Positions 41,456-51,819 of a DNA stretch of 64,000 bases are shown here, in pieces. The number at the start of each line of letters is the position of its first letter. Positions within the stretch are counted from its first letter, which is position 1. The notes beneath the pieces were generated by a model. That model was not told where the DNA came from. It was given only the letters and a program-made list of their open reading frames with translations, and ran no database searches. Source of the stretch: Burkholderiaceae bacterium (GTDB lineage Bacteria > Pseudomonadota > Gammaproteobacteria > Burkholderiales > Burkholderiaceae); NCBI GenBank assembly GCA_947448415.1, contig CANFMT010000007.1, positions 32,616 through 96,615 on the forward strand, read 5' to 3'. The position numbers and the translations under genes are program-made.

Positions 41456-42991
41456 ATGCGCCACTTTTTATCCTTCCGTCACTTCGCAATAGCAATCCTA
41501 ACGATTGGTGCGGGTTTAATTGCTTTACCAGTAAAAGCTAACGATGTCAGTAAATCTATTCCTAAGGCTATTGCTAATACCCTAGAGCGCAATCAGATTC
41601 CAAAGGATTCAGTCAGCATTTCAGTTATTGAAATTGAACCTAGTCAAGATAGAAAATATAGCGCTAAGACTGTTTTAGAGTGGCGTGCGACAGAGGCGAT
41701 GAATCCTGCCTCAACTATGAAGCTTCTCACCACTCTTTCTGGCTTGGATATTCTAGGGCCCAAGTATCGCTGGCATACCAATATTTATACCGATGGCTTA
41801 ATTCGCCAAGGCACTCTCAAAGGCAATCTTTACTTACAGGGTACCGGTGACCCCAAGTTAATTCCTGAAGAGCTCGCTAAACTCATGAAAGACTTGCAGG
41901 ATCTTGGCATTCAGAAGATCGATGGAAATTTATTCTTTGATCGAAGCGCCTACTCGCCGAGCGTAATGGAACACAACACTATTGATGGTGAGTCCTTAAG
42001 AGCCTATAACGTTCCACCCGACCCCTTGCTATATGCATTTAGAACACTCTCTTTTCAGCTAGGAAAATCACGCACAGCGGACTTTATTGATATTACCTAT
42101 ACCCCTTCTCTATCGGGATTAAAAATCGACAATCAAATGCAATTGGTTGATCGATCATGTGATAACTGGAAGAGCAACATCCAATTTAATCTTGATCCAG
42201 AGAGTGGAAATGGCACTAGCCAGTTGCTAACTGCAAAATTTTCTGGTGCTTTTCCAAATAATTGCAAAGGAGTCAATTACAACGTAGTTGCCTTGGATGC
42301 CAACACTTTTTTAACTCAAGGCTTCGCAGCAGCATGGGAACTAGCTGGCGGCACCTGGGTGCAGCCGCCCATTGGAAAAAGTGGCACGGTACCGCTTGCA
42401 GCGCGTCTTTTACTTCAATTTGAGGGTATCACTCTTGGCGATGATGTGCAAGACATCAATAAATACTCAAACAATGTCATGGCCCGCCAACTACTACTAA
42501 CCCTGGCGTTAGAAAAGATGGGGAAACCTGCTACTACGGCTAATGGAGATTTAGTCATTCAAAGCTGGCTCAAACAAAATGGTCTTAATTTCCCTAGCCT
42601 AGTAATTGAAAATGGTTCAGGACTTTCGCGCAATGAGGCAATCTCGGCAAGCAATATGAATCAACTTCTTTTGACTGCACGCAATCTACCTGCTGGCGAT
42701 ATTTTCTACAATAGCCTTCCTATTGCTGGGACTGATGGCACTATGCGTAATCGCCTAATGACACAGCTGCGGAAATTTTTACACTTAAAGAAAAAACCTG
42801 AAGCAAGAATTAAGACGGGATCACTAGCTGATGTACGTGCTATCTCGGGTTATGTACTAAGCAAATCAGGCAAGATGTATGCAGTAACCTCTTTCATTAA
42901 CCATCCCAATGCCTGGAGAGGTCTGGAAGCTCACGATCAACTATTAACGTGGCTACTTGAAGATGGGCCGGAACCAAAGCAAGCGCGCTGA
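41456..42991 (+). CDS. dacB: D-alanyl-D-alanine carboxypeptidase/endopeptidase (PBP4, DacB family)
   Basis: A periplasmic class C penicillin-binding protein that trims and cleaves peptidoglycan peptides. A signal peptide (AIAILTIGAGLIALPVKA) is followed by the active-site SxxK in NPASTMKLLTTL (about residue 85), SxN in KYSNNVMARQ and KTG in RIKTGSLADVRAISGY. The 511 residues are normal for DacB, including the insert domains between SxxK and SxN. It converges with the Sua5-type gene and overlaps it by 55 bp, an unusually long overlap affecting only the two tails. Confidence 0.92.
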   Translation: MRHFLSFRHFAIAILTIGAGLIALPVKANDVSKSIPKAIANTLERNQIPKDSVSISVIEIEPSQDRKYSAKTVLEWRATEAMNPASTMKLLTTLSGLDILGPKYRWHTNIYTDGLIRQGTLKGNLYLQGTGDPKLIPEELAKLMKDLQDLGIQKIDGNLFFDRSAYSPSVMEHNTIDGESLRAYNVPPDPLLYAFRTLSFQLGKSRTADFIDITYTPSLSGLKIDNQMQLVDRSCDNWKSNIQFNLDPESGNGTSQLLTAKFSGAFPNNCKGVNYNVVALDANTFLTQGFAAAWELAGGTWVQPPIGKSGTVPLAARLLLQFEGITLGDDVQDINKYSNNVMARQLLLTLALEKMGKPATTANGDLVIQSWLKQNGLNFPSLVIENGSGLSRNEAISASNMNQLLLTARNLPAGDIFYNSLPIAGTDGTMRNRLMTQLRKFLHLKKKPEARIKTGSLADVRAISGYVLSKSGKMYAVTSFINHPNAWRGLEAHDQLLTWLLEDGPEPKQAR

Positions 42992-44040
42992 AGACGATCT
43001 CTCACACCATCCCACTCTTCACCTGCTGGTGGCTCAGGGAATAGAATTAAATCCCAACCCTGTTGATCCAAATCACGCAAAGAGCGATATAAAAGAGTAG
43101 CGAATGTTGCGCTATCAGATGGCACTTCCACTTCCTCAAAGTGCACCGAGGGATGACCATCTTCACCTAAAGAAGACTCAGAGTCCCAAACAGCTACAGC
43201 TACACGAGATTTGATATCCGGGAATTCACTCAATGCATCCAATACACGACCGGGAGCATATAAGCGCAAAGGCGTAGTGGGTGCGTAATGAGCTCGCAAA
43301 CTTCCAGAAACCTTTGGCAAGCTTTCGTCGTCACTTGCCATCTGATTTTCTCCGCGTTGAAAAACTTTGATACCAGTCTTAGCCATCACTTCACCAGGAG
43401 TAATGATGCCAGGACGCAGAAGGACAGCTTTATCGCCCGAAGATAAATCAATAATCGTGGATTCAATACCGACTTCGCAATCACCACCATCCAAAATCAT
43501 GAGATCTAATGCACCCCCAAATTCATGACGAACATCAGCAGCACTAGTTGGCGAAACTTTACCAAAGCGATTTGCTGAGGGCGCAACTACACCGCCTTTG
43601 AATTTGCGAAGCAGTTCTTGCGCCATTGGATGTGCTGGTGCACGAATCGCCACAGTATCCTGGCCACCAGTCAATTCATTGAGAACGTTTTTATCTTTTT
43701 TAAATACCAGCGTTAATGGACCTGGCCAAAATGCATTAATTAAAGCCAAAGCATCTTCTGACAAATCTCTGACCCATGGGGCTAGGATAGGAACCCAGTC
43801 CACTTGTGCTTGATCAAATTTATCTGGAGCAGCCAAGTGCACTATTAAAGGATGGTTTGAAGGCCGTCCTTTGGTAGTAAATACTTTCTCAATGGCCTTA
43901 GAATTTTTAGCGTCAGCGCCCAATCCATAAACTGTCTCTGTTGGGAAGGCGACCAAACCACCTTCACGCAAGGTTTGTACCGCTTCATTAATTACAGCAG
44001 AAGATTGCAGTAGCTTACTATCCGATGAGTCCGTAGACAT
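42937..44040 (-). CDS. L-threonylcarbamoyladenylate synthase (Sua5/YwlC type)
   Basis: It makes threonylcarbamoyl-AMP from threonine, bicarbonate and ATP for t6A37 of tRNA. The N-terminal YrdC domain has GLVAFPTETVYGLGADAKN, the KGRPSNHPLIVHL (K-R-S-N) site and VVAPSANRFGKVSPT. A linker and C-terminal Sua5 domain (about 220-355) make this the long Sua5 form, 367 residues. It is the last gene of the purine/glycolysis operon, two bases after purK. Its tail SSSSHVNS lies in the 55-bp overlap with dacB. The symbol is left empty because tsaC and sua5/ywlC are both in use. Confidence 0.9.
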   Translation of the reverse strand: MSTDSSDSKLLQSSAVINEAVQTLREGGLVAFPTETVYGLGADAKNSKAIEKVFTTKGRPSNHPLIVHLAAPDKFDQAQVDWVPILAPWVRDLSEDALALINAFWPGPLTLVFKKDKNVLNELTGGQDTVAIRAPAHPMAQELLRKFKGGVVAPSANRFGKVSPTSAADVRHEFGGALDLMILDGGDCEVGIESTIIDLSSGDKAVLLRPGIITPGEVMAKTGIKVFQRGENQMASDDESLPKVSGSLRAHYAPTTPLRLYAPGRVLDALSEFPDIKSRVAVAVWDSESSLGEDGHPSVHFEEVEVPSDSATFATLLYRSLRDLDQQGWDLILFPEPPAGEEWDGVRDRLQRACFGSGPSSSSHVNS

Positions 44041-44042
44041 TT

Positions 44043-45227
44043 CTAGGGCTCGATCCCTAATTCAGATGCAACTGCTGCACAATTTTGACGCGCCTCATTG
44101 AGCGCCTCACCTAAGCAATTGATATGACCCATCTTTCTACCAATGCGAGGTTCTGATTTTCCGTAAAGGTGGAGTTTTGCATCTGGGTGAGCAAGAACTT
44201 TATTCCAAGCAGGCTCTTTGGCACAATCTTCATTTTCCTCAAACCAGAGATCACCCAAAATATTGAGCATCGAAACTGGCGCCAACTGACGAGTATCGCC
44301 AAGCGGTAGGCGGGCCATTGCTCTAACCTGCTGCTCAAATTGACTGCTTACACAAGCATCCATTGTGTAATGCCCTGAATTATGAGGACGTGGTGCAATT
44401 TCATTAGCTACGATATCGCCGTTCTTCAATATAAAAAATTCAATACACAAAACACCGACGTAATCAATCTTACGGATGAGCGCTTTAGCAGCATCAATAA
44501 TCTTCTTCTCTTGCACAGGCTTAAGGGATGGCGCAGGGACAGTAGATGTATGCAAAATACCATCACGATGAACATTCTGAGCAACTGGATAGGCCACTAC
44601 CGCATCATCGTAGCCACGCACTACCAGAGCAGATACTTCAAAATCTAGGTCCATACGCTTTTCTAATACACAAGGTATGCGACCAAAATCATTCCAAACT
44701 GTTTTCAAGTTTTCTGAGTCATACACGGTCGCCTGACCTTTACCGTCGTAGCCCATACGAGCAGTCTTCAGAATTCCAGGAAAAAGATCTGCTGGAACAT
44801 GAGCAATATCAGCATCATGCTCAATCACAAAATGTGGAGCTGGTCCGATATTGGTTTCAGATTTCCAGGTAGCTAAAAATTTCTTTTCAGCAATACGATT
44901 TTGCGCCAAAGAAACGCAGCTACTTCGTGGCGCAACAAATATCCCCAATGATTCCAGCTCATCCAAAGCTTGCGCAGGCACATTCTCAAACTCCGTACTT
45001 ACTGAGACGCAAAGAGATGCCATCTGCTTTAAAGCAGCAGAGTCAATGTAATCAGCCTGTATAAACTTTTCAGCAATAGAGCCAGCTGGACTTTCAGCAC
45101 TAGGATCTAAAACACAAACCTTGTAGCCCATCGATTGAGCGGCTTGTGTAAACATACGACCCAATTGACCGCCACCTAATATTCCCAAATACGAACCCGG
45201 TAAGATGGGTTCCATGCGATCTGCCAT
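44043..45227 (-). CDS. purK: 5-(carboxyamino)imidazole ribonucleotide synthase
   Basis: PurK carboxylates AIR to N5-CAIR with ATP in purine synthesis. This ATP-grasp enzyme shows GILGGGQLGRMFTQAAQSMG at the start, KTARMGYDGKGQ, CVLEKRMDL and the metal site FFILKNGDIVANEIAPRPHNSGHYT. The 394 residues are normal. It starts four bases after purE, its functional partner. Confidence 0.95.
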   Translation of the reverse strand: MADRMEPILPGSYLGILGGGQLGRMFTQAAQSMGYKVCVLDPSAESPAGSIAEKFIQADYIDSAALKQMASLCVSVSTEFENVPAQALDELESLGIFVAPRSSCVSLAQNRIAEKKFLATWKSETNIGPAPHFVIEHDADIAHVPADLFPGILKTARMGYDGKGQATVYDSENLKTVWNDFGRIPCVLEKRMDLDFEVSALVVRGYDDAVVAYPVAQNVHRDGILHTSTVPAPSLKPVQEKKIIDAAKALIRKIDYVGVLCIEFFILKNGDIVANEIAPRPHNSGHYTMDACVSSQFEQQVRAMARLPLGDTRQLAPVSMLNILGDLWFEENEDCAKEPAWNKVLAHPDAKLHLYGKSEPRIGRKMGHINCLGEALNEARQNCAAVASELGIEP

Positions 45228-45230
45228 TGC

Positions 45231-45725
45231 TTAATATCCCGGCAAATTCATCGAGCGCGCAGTCTCAGACTGTTTCACGCGAAACTCTTCAAGACGCTTT
45301 GCCAAATCTGCGTCATGCAAGGCTAATCCTGCAATCACATGCAAGGCTGCATTAGCAGCGCCTGCTTCACCAATAGCAAAGGTAGCAACAGGAATACCTT
45401 TAGGCATTTGCACAATTGAATACAACGAATCTTCGCCACGCAAATACTTGCTTGCTACCGGAACACCATAAACCGGAACAATGGTCTTAGATGCAAGCAT
45501 GCCCGGCAAATGGGCGGCTCCGCCTGCGCCTGCAATGATTGCCTGCAGGCCATTGGCTTGCGCTTTTTCTGCGTACTGGAACATATCATCTGGCATGCGA
45601 TGCGCTGAAAGTACTTTAGCCTCATGAGCAATTCCAAACTGCTCAAGCATTTGGGCGGCATGTTGCATAGTGTCCCAATCTGAATTGGAACCCATCACTA
45701 TTCCGACTATCGGCTTTTTGCTCAT
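45231..45725 (-). CDS. purE: 5-(carboxyamino)imidazole ribonucleotide mutase
   Basis: PurE rearranges N5-CAIR to [30 protein letters not shown] (the catalytic His) and [14 protein letters not shown] are diagnostic of class I PurE. I start at MSKKPIVG because GGAGG lies six bases ahead; the track adds four residues (MEGL) that read through that ribosome site. This gives 164 residues, normal for the family. It is translated just before purK and probably from the same mRNA. Confidence 0.95.
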   Translation of the reverse strand: MSKKPIVGIVMGSNSDWDTMQHAAQMLEQFGIAHEAKVLSAHRMPDDMFQYAEKAQANGLQAIIAGAGGAAHLPGMLASKTIVPVYGVPVASKYLRGEDSLYSIVQMPKGIPVATFAIGEAGAANAALHVIAGLALHDADLAKRLEEFRVKQSETARSMNLPGY

Positions 45726-45775
45726 TAACCCCTCCAAATGCCTTAAATATCAACCAACCATCTTCTAAAACTCTA

Positions 45776-46672
45776 TTATCCCTGAGTTAAGCGAGTCAAG
45801 GCTTCACGGTACTTTTGAGCAGTCTTTTCAATAACGTCAACTGGTAATTGCGGTGCCGGAGCAGTCTTTGGCCATAGCTTGCCATCGACTTGAGCAGTTT
45901 CTAACCAGTCACGCACAAATTGCTTGTCATATGAAGGTGGGTTTGAACCCACGTAATACGTTTCAGCAGGCCAGAAACGAGAAGAATCTGCAGTCAGAAT
46001 TTCATCCATCAACACTAGCTGACCAGCATCGTCTAGACCAAATTCAAACTTAGTATCAGCAATGATGATTCCTCGGGTAGCCGCGTATTCTGACGCTTCT
46101 TTATAAAGACGAATACTGACTTCGCGAATTTGATTTGCTAGCTTCTCGCCAATGAGTTCAATGACTTTTTCAAATGAGATATTTTCATCATGCTCGCCCA
46201 CATCAGCTTTAGCAGCTGGTGTAAAAATAGGCTCAGGTAATTTTTGAGCATTTTCCAAACCCTCTGGCAAAGTAATACCGCATACCCTGCCAGTTTCTTT
46301 GTAATCTTTCCAACCGCTACCAGCTAAATAGCCACGCACTACCGCCTCAACTAAAATTGGCTTCAAACGCTTAGCTACTACTGCACGCCCTTGAACCTGA
46401 ACAACCTCATCTGCAGCCACAACTGTTGCAGGATCAATGCCAGTTAAGTGATTTGGTATCACGCCACCCAATTTATCAAACCAAAAATTGGCCATCTGAT
46501 TGAGCACAATGCCTTTTTCAGGAATGGGCTCGCCCATCACCACATCAAAAGCAGATAAACGATCTGTAGTGATCATTAATAGCTTGTCATCACCCAAAGC
46601 GTACACATCACGCACCTTACCTTTTGACAATAAAGGCAATGCCTTAATAGAAGTTGCATACAAAGCGGGCAT
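45776..46672 (-). CDS. purC: Phosphoribosylaminoimidazole-succinocarboxamide synthase
   Basis: PurC joins CAIR and aspartate to SAICAR. The protein has [43 protein letters not shown], and [24 protein letters not shown], all landmarks of the family. The 298 residues correspond to the longer, yeast-like bacterial form common in betaproteobacteria. It lies seven bases after fba and 50 bp before purE in the same operon. Confidence 0.95.
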   Translation of the reverse strand: MPALYATSIKALPLLSKGKVRDVYALGDDKLLMITTDRLSAFDVVMGEPIPEKGIVLNQMANFWFDKLGGVIPNHLTGIDPATVVAADEVVQVQGRAVVAKRLKPILVEAVVRGYLAGSGWKDYKETGRVCGITLPEGLENAQKLPEPIFTPAAKADVGEHDENISFEKVIELIGEKLANQIREVSIRLYKEASEYAATRGIIIADTKFEFGLDDAGQLVLMDEILTADSSRFWPAETYYVGSNPPSYDKQFVRDWLETAQVDGKLWPKTAPAPQLPVDVIEKTAQKYREALTRLTQG

Positions 46673-46679
46673 AGTTAAA

Positions 46680-47744
46680 TCACTTCACAATCTGAGTTAG
46701 TTTGCCGCTCTTATAAAGTTCAGCCATTTTTTCCAAAGGAATAGGTTTGATCTTTGAAGCCTGGCCAGCAGAGCCAAAGGCCTGAAAGCGTGCGATACAA
46801 ACTTTTTTAGCAGCTTCGCGAGCAGGCTTCAAATAGTCACGCGGATCAAACTTACTTGGGTTCTCAATGAAATAGCGACGAATAGCACCAGTCATCGCCA
46901 AGCGAATATCAGTATCGATATTGATCTTACGAACACCATTCTTAATACCCTCTTGAATTTCTTCAACAGGCACACCATAAGTTTCTTTCATGTCGCCACC
47001 AAATTGACGAATCTCGGCAAGCAACTCTTGAGGAACACTTGAAGAACCATGCATTACTAAGTGTGTATTTGGAATACGAGCATGAATCTCTTTAATACGA
47101 TCAATTGCAAGAATATCGCCAGTAGGCTTTTTGGTGAACTTATAAGCGCCATGACTAGTACCAATTGCAATAGCCAATGCGTCGCATTGAGTCGCCTTTA
47201 CAAAATCAGCTGCCTGCTCTACGTCTGTTAGCAATTGCTCACGAGTCATCTTGCCATCGGCACCATGACCATCTTCTTTATCACCCTGCATTGTTTCTAG
47301 CGAACCTAATACGCCTAGCTCAGCTTCGACAGTAACCCCAATAGAGTGGGAAAACTTCACCACTTCTTTAGATACATCAACGTTATATTCATAACTAGCA
47401 ACAGATTTTCCATCAGCCTCAAGAGAGCCATCCATCATGACACTAGTAAAACCGCTTTTAATTGCAGCCATACATACCGCAGGGCTTTGGCCGTGGTCCT
47501 GATGCATGACTACTGGTATATGTGGATAAGCCTCCACCGCCGCAGATATCAAATGACGCAAGAAAGCTTCACCCGCATACTTACGCGCTCCTGCAGATGC
47601 TTGCATGATCACCGGGGAATCGGCTTCATTAGCTGCCTCCATAATGGCAGTAACCTGCTCTAAATTATTGACGTTAAATGCTGGCAAGCCATAACCATTT
47701 TCTGCAGCATGATCCAAGAGTTGTCTTAAAGATACCAAAGCCAT
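46680..47744 (-). CDS. fba: Fructose-bisphosphate aldolase class II
   Basis: This zinc-dependent aldolase splits fructose 1,6-bisphosphate to DHAP and G3P, and works in the reverse direction in gluconeogenesis. [11 protein letters not shown] carries the metal ligand and catalytic region; [21 protein letters not shown] and [12 protein letters not shown] are the other conserved parts. The 354 residues and long insertion ([11 protein letters not shown]) match the CbbA/Calvin-cycle-like subgroup. It lies in the operon pgk-pyk-fba-purC-purE-purK, joining lower glycolysis with purine synthesis. Confidence 0.95.
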   Translation of the reverse strand: MALVSLRQLLDHAAENGYGLPAFNVNNLEQVTAIMEAANEADSPVIMQASAGARKYAGEAFLRHLISAAVEAYPHIPVVMHQDHGQSPAVCMAAIKSGFTSVMMDGSLEADGKSVASYEYNVDVSKEVVKFSHSIGVTVEAELGVLGSLETMQGDKEDGHGADGKMTREQLLTDVEQAADFVKATQCDALAIAIGTSHGAYKFTKKPTGDILAIDRIKEIHARIPNTHLVMHGSSSVPQELLAEIRQFGGDMKETYGVPVEEIQEGIKNGVRKINIDTDIRLAMTGAIRRYFIENPSKFDPRDYLKPAREAAKKVCIARFQAFGSAGQASKIKPIPLEKMAELYKSGKLTQIVK

Positions 47745-47793
47745 GATGTTCTCTTAATTAATAGTATGTTGAAAGTTATAAATAGTTTGTGAA

Positions 47794-49230
47794 TTACTTC
47801 ACATGAATAATTTTTAGATTATTGGTTCCGCCAGGCTCGCCCATTGGCTCGCCAGAAGTTAAAACAACCGTATCACCCTGTTTAACCGCGCCAGCTTTTT
47901 TCAAGCAAGCTTCCACCTCTTGTAAAGCGGTATCACGGTCCTTGGTATAGTCAAGGCCAATAGGTGTCACATTGCGATAGGTACTTAATGCACGCTGAGT
48001 TGCAATCTTAGAAGTCAAAGCAAAAATTGGCACATGAATATTGTGACGGCTCATCCAAATTGCAGTCGATCCAGAATCAGTCAGGGCCGCAATGGCGTTG
48101 GCATGCAAATGATGGGCAGTAAACAATGCACCCAGAGCAATTGTTTGGTCGATGCGCGCAAAAGTTTGGTCTAAGAAGTCTGTATCCAATTTAACAGGAT
48201 CAGACTTTTCGGCCTCGATACAAATCTCCGCCATGGCTTTGATAGTTTGAACTGGATATAAACCAGCAGCAGATTCAGCAGATAGCATGACGGCATCTGT
48301 GCCATCAAGCACTGCATTGGCTACATCACTCACTTCAGCTCGAGTCGGCACTGGAGCATTAATCATAGACTCCATCATTTGTGTTGCGGTAATCGTAAAT
48401 TTATCTGCTTCACGCGCCCACTTAATCATGCGTTTTTGTAAAGCAGGAACTGCTGCATTACCGACTTCAATCGCTAGGTCACCACGAGCAACCATAATGC
48501 CGTCGCTCTCAGCAATAATACTTTTTAAAGCTGCAGGCTCTATAGCTTCTGCACGTTCCACTTTTGCAATTGTGCGCACTTTACCAACGCCATGCTTTGC
48601 GCTAGCAGCATCTGCAAGCTTACGAGCATAGACCATATCTGCTCCGTCTTTCGGAAAGCTAATGGCCAAGAAGTCAACACCCATAGCGATAGCGGCATCT
48701 AAATCAGCAATATCTTTTTCAGTTAATGCAGGAGCTGTTAAGCCGCCGCCAGCACGATTGATGCCTTTATTATTGGAGAGTGGACCACCCTGCTCCACAA
48801 TAGTGAAAATTTCTCCACCCTTAACACTCTCTACCGTGAGAACCACTAAGCCATCATTTAATAAGAGGCGATCTCCTGGCTTAACATCACCTGGTAATTC
48901 TTTGTAATCAAGCCCAACCTTTGTTTGATCACCCAACTCACAAGCAACATCAAGCGTAAATTTGTCACCCTCTTTGAGAAGAATTTTGCTGTCAGCAAAT
49001 TTGCCCACACGAATTTTTGGGCCTTGCAAGTCGGCCATAATGCCGACCTCTTTACCGACCTCGGCAGAAATAGCTCTTACCAAATCATGGCGTGCCTTGT
49101 GATCCGCAACGGTTCCATGAGAAAAGTTCATACGCACTACATCCACACCTGCGCGAATCATCTCGCGTAATACTTCAGGTTTTTCTGATGCCGGGCCCAG
49201 AGTTGCAATAATTTTTGTTGCTCGAAGCAT
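47794..49230 (-). CDS. pyk: Pyruvate kinase
   Basis: It converts phosphoenolpyruvate and ADP to pyruvate and ATP. The N-terminus MLRATKIIATLGPASEKPEVLREMI, the VRMNFSHG segment, SKDGADMVYARKLADAA-like A domain (here FPKDGADMV), KVERAEAIE, and ITATQMMESMI are typical. The 478 residues are normal. It starts two bases after the pgk stop, so the two ATP-forming enzymes of lower glycolysis are coupled. PykA versus PykF type cannot be decided here. Confidence 0.95.
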   Translation of the reverse strand: MLRATKIIATLGPASEKPEVLREMIRAGVDVVRMNFSHGTVADHKARHDLVRAISAEVGKEVGIMADLQGPKIRVGKFADSKILLKEGDKFTLDVACELGDQTKVGLDYKELPGDVKPGDRLLLNDGLVVLTVESVKGGEIFTIVEQGGPLSNNKGINRAGGGLTAPALTEKDIADLDAAIAMGVDFLAISFPKDGADMVYARKLADAASAKHGVGKVRTIAKVERAEAIEPAALKSIIAESDGIMVARGDLAIEVGNAAVPALQKRMIKWAREADKFTITATQMMESMINAPVPTRAEVSDVANAVLDGTDAVMLSAESAAGLYPVQTIKAMAEICIEAEKSDPVKLDTDFLDQTFARIDQTIALGALFTAHHLHANAIAALTDSGSTAIWMSRHNIHVPIFALTSKIATQRALSTYRNVTPIGLDYTKDRDTALQEVEACLKKAGAVKQGDTVVLTSGEPMGEPGGTNNLKIIHVK

Positions 49231-49232
49231 AT

Positions 49233-50444
49233 TTAGTCTTTCGCCCGTTCGGCCAATACTGCAAATGCTGGCAAGGTTTTACCTTCAAGGAATTCCAAGA
49301 ATGCGCCTCCACCAGTTGAGATGTAATCCACTTGGTTTTCAATGCCGTACTTAGCAATCGCAGCCAAGGTATCACCACCACCTGCAATAGAGAACGCTGG
49401 TGAATGCGCAATTGCTGCAGCTAACATTTTGGTACCACCACCAAATTGATCAATTTCGAATACGCCCAAGGGTCCATTCCAAACAATCGTACCAGCGTGA
49501 GCTAGCATGATCGAAAGTCGTGCAGCTGTCTTGGGGCCAATGTCTAAAATCATGTCATCTTCAGCCACCTGATCAGAAGGTACACGGTTTGCGCGTGCCA
49601 GCGGAGATAGCTCATTAGCAACGACAACGTCTTCTGGAATGGGAACATGTGCGCCACGCTTTTCCATGAGCTCCATAATTTCTCTAGCCTCATCGACTAG
49701 ATCAGGCTCAGCAAGAGATTTTCCAATTGGCAAACCCTTGGCGAGCATGAAGGTATTGGCGATACCGCCGCCAACAATTAGCTCATCCACTTTTTCTGAT
49801 AAAGCTTTCAAAATAGTGAGCTTAGAGGATACTTTAGATCCAGCAACAATCGCTACCAATGGGCGCTTAGGGCTTGCCAATGCACGACTCAATGCATCTA
49901 GCTCAGCAGCCATCAATGGACCAGCGCAGGCAACTGTCGCAAATTTTGCTACACCATTCGTTGTTGCTTCAGCACGGTGTGCAGTACCAAACGCATCGTT
50001 TACATAAACATCACACAAAGCAGCAATCTTTTTAGATAGCTCATCACCATTCTTTTTCTCACCCACATTGAGGCGGCAATTTTCTAGGAGAACCACTTCA
50101 CCTGGATTAACTTCAAAACCACCATTTACCCAGTCACTAATTAATGGCACTTTGCGGTTGAGTAATGTAGCAATACGATCCGCAACTGGAGCTAAGCTAT
50201 CTTCAGGCTTAAATTCACCTTCCGTTGGGCGCCCTAAATGTGAAGTCACCATCACAGCAGCGCCGGCATCTAAACACATTTGGACAGCAGGCATGGAGGC
50301 GCGAATGCGGGTGTCTTCGGTAATATTTCCCGCTTCGTCTTGAGGAACATTCAAGTCGGCGCGAATCAATACCCGTTTCCCCTTGAGTTGACCCGATTGG
50401 GCTAAATCGCTTAAACGCTTAACTTTGAATAATGATTCCGGCAT
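49233..50444 (-). CDS. pgk: Phosphoglycerate kinase
   Basis: It interconverts 1,3-bisphosphoglycerate and 3-phosphoglycerate with ADP/ATP. The N-domain shows [18 protein letters not shown] and [10 protein letters not shown]; the C-domain shows [14 protein letters not shown] and [16 protein letters not shown]. The 403 residues are normal. It is the first gene of the minus-strand operon that ends with the Sua5-type gene. The 201 bp between it and ilvE hold both divergent promoters; no other structure stands out there. Confidence 0.96.
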   Translation of the reverse strand: MPESLFKVKRLSDLAQSGQLKGKRVLIRADLNVPQDEAGNITEDTRIRASMPAVQMCLDAGAAVMVTSHLGRPTEGEFKPEDSLAPVADRIATLLNRKVPLISDWVNGGFEVNPGEVVLLENCRLNVGEKKNGDELSKKIAALCDVYVNDAFGTAHRAEATTNGVAKFATVACAGPLMAAELDALSRALASPKRPLVAIVAGSKVSSKLTILKALSEKVDELIVGGGIANTFMLAKGLPIGKSLAEPDLVDEAREIMELMEKRGAHVPIPEDVVVANELSPLARANRVPSDQVAEDDMILDIGPKTAARLSIMLAHAGTIVWNGPLGVFEIDQFGGGTKMLAAAIAHSPAFSIAGGGDTLAAIAKYGIENQVDYISTGGGAFLEFLEGKTLPAFAVLAERAKD

Positions 50445-50645
50445 GAGATTAGGGCAAATAAGGTGGTTTATGGGGAATGCTCCATTCTAAATGCTCTAGG
50501 GCAGCAAAACCAAAGGAATCAGATGATCCATCTACGCCGCCTGCTCTACAATAGGAACTTGGATGCTTTTTGGATGCAGGATGCCTAAAACCCTAGCCCA
50601 GCGCCCCGATTAACCAGATTTTTTAGATATAAAAAGGTAGAGAAA

Positions 50646-51569
50646 ATGTCGATGTCCGACCGCGATGGCTTTATTTGGTCCGATGGGAAGCTAATTCCTT
50701 GGCGCGAGGCCAATGTTCATATCTTAACCCATAGCCTACACTACGGAATGGGCGTTTTTGAAGGTATTCGTGCCTATAAAACTCCCCAAGGCACAGCCAT
50801 TTTCCGCCTTCCAGAGCACGTAAAGCGCCTCTTTAATGGCACCAAGATATTCCAAATGAATATGCCTTACAGCCAAGAAGAGATCACTAAAGCCATTATT
50901 GAGGTCGTTAATAGCAATAAACTTGAAGCTTGCTACATCCGCCCGATCATCTTTATTGGCTCCCAAAAACTAGGCATTTCACCTAAAGGCAATAGCATCC
51001 ATACAGCCATTGCTGCCTGGGAATGGGGTGCCTACTTAGGCGAAGACGGACTAAATAAGGGTATTAGAGTAAAAACCTCTTCATTTACTCGTCACTTTGT
51101 AAACTCCTCATTGGTACGCGCTAAAGCTTCTGGCTACTACATCAACTCAATTTTGGCCAATCAAGAAGTTACTGCTAATGGATACGACGAGGCTTTATTG
51201 CTCGACACTGAAGGTTATGTATCTGAAGGTTCTGGTGAAAATCTCTTCATGGTTCGCAATGGCATCGTTTACACACCTGATCTTGCTTCATGCCTTGATG
51301 GCATCACACGTGACTCAGTCATGCAGATTGCAAAAGATCTAGGCTATGAGGTTCGTGAAAAACGCATAACTCGCGACGAAGTCTATTCTGCTGATGAAGC
51401 TTTCTTTACCGGCACTGCTGCTGAAGTAACCCCAATTCGCGAACTAGATGACCGCACAATTGGTGATGGTAAGCGTGGCCCTATTACCGAGAAAATTCAA
51501 AAGACTTATTTTGATGCTGTTTATGGCAGAGATGATAAGTACAAAGCGTGGCTTACTTACGTTAAGTAA
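50646..51569 (+). CDS. ilvE: Branched-chain amino acid aminotransferase
   Basis: This is a fold-type IV PLP enzyme of leucine, isoleucine and valine synthesis. HSLHYGMGVFEGIRAY, the PLP lysine in VRAKASGYYINSI, and GYVSEGSGENLFMV with VTPIRELDDRTIG are diagnostic. The 307 residues match the E. coli enzyme. It is followed 16 bp later by a small zinc protein gene, an arrangement seen in many betaproteobacteria, and then by waaF. Confidence 0.95.
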   Translation: MSMSDRDGFIWSDGKLIPWREANVHILTHSLHYGMGVFEGIRAYKTPQGTAIFRLPEHVKRLFNGTKIFQMNMPYSQEEITKAIIEVVNSNKLEACYIRPIIFIGSQKLGISPKGNSIHTAIAAWEWGAYLGEDGLNKGIRVKTSSFTRHFVNSSLVRAKASGYYINSILANQEVTANGYDEALLLDTEGYVSEGSGENLFMVRNGIVYTPDLASCLDGITRDSVMQIAKDLGYEVREKRITRDEVYSADEAFFTGTAAEVTPIRELDDRTIGDGKRGPITEKIQKTYFDAVYGRDDKYKAWLTYVK

Positions 51570-51585
51570 TTAGGAAAAATTAGAA

Positions 51586-51774
51586 ATGACTCAAGCTCAA
51601 GTGATTATGGTGGACGGCAAAGACTTGCCATTACATTGCCCCACCAATAAAACTCCAGCCTGGAATTCGCATCCACGCGTTTTTCTAGATATCACGAAAA
51701 CCGGGGAAGCTAAGTGCCCATATTGTGGCGCTGATTACAAGCTTATCCCAGGTACCGAACCACACGGTCACTAA
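51586..51774 (+). CDS. Small zinc-finger protein (zf-CHCC, NDUFS6-like)
   Basis: The 62-residue protein has the pattern C-x(9)-H-x(14)-C-x2-C (HCPTNKTPAWNSHPRV, then KCPYCGADYKL), the zinc-binding core of the CHCC family related to mitochondrial complex I subunit NDUFS6. In betaproteobacteria it sits between ilvE and waaF genes; its role is not established. An imperfect ribosome site (AGGAAAAATT) precedes it. Confidence is high for the fold and low for function. Confidence 0.85.
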   Translation: MTQAQVIMVDGKDLPLHCPTNKTPAWNSHPRVFLDITKTGEAKCPYCGADYKLIPGTEPHGH

Positions 51775-51779
51775 CCATA

Positions 51780-51804
51780 TCAGCACCTCATTTTGAGGTG
51801 CTGA
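51780..51804 (+). terminator. Hairpin between the zinc protein and waaF
   Basis: TCAGCACCTCA-TTT-TGAGGTGCTGA is a near-perfect long stem, but no T-run follows. It could be an RNA-stability or partial termination element that separates waaF expression from ilvE. Confidence 0.5.
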
Positions 51805-51819
51805 ATCGGGATACATCTT

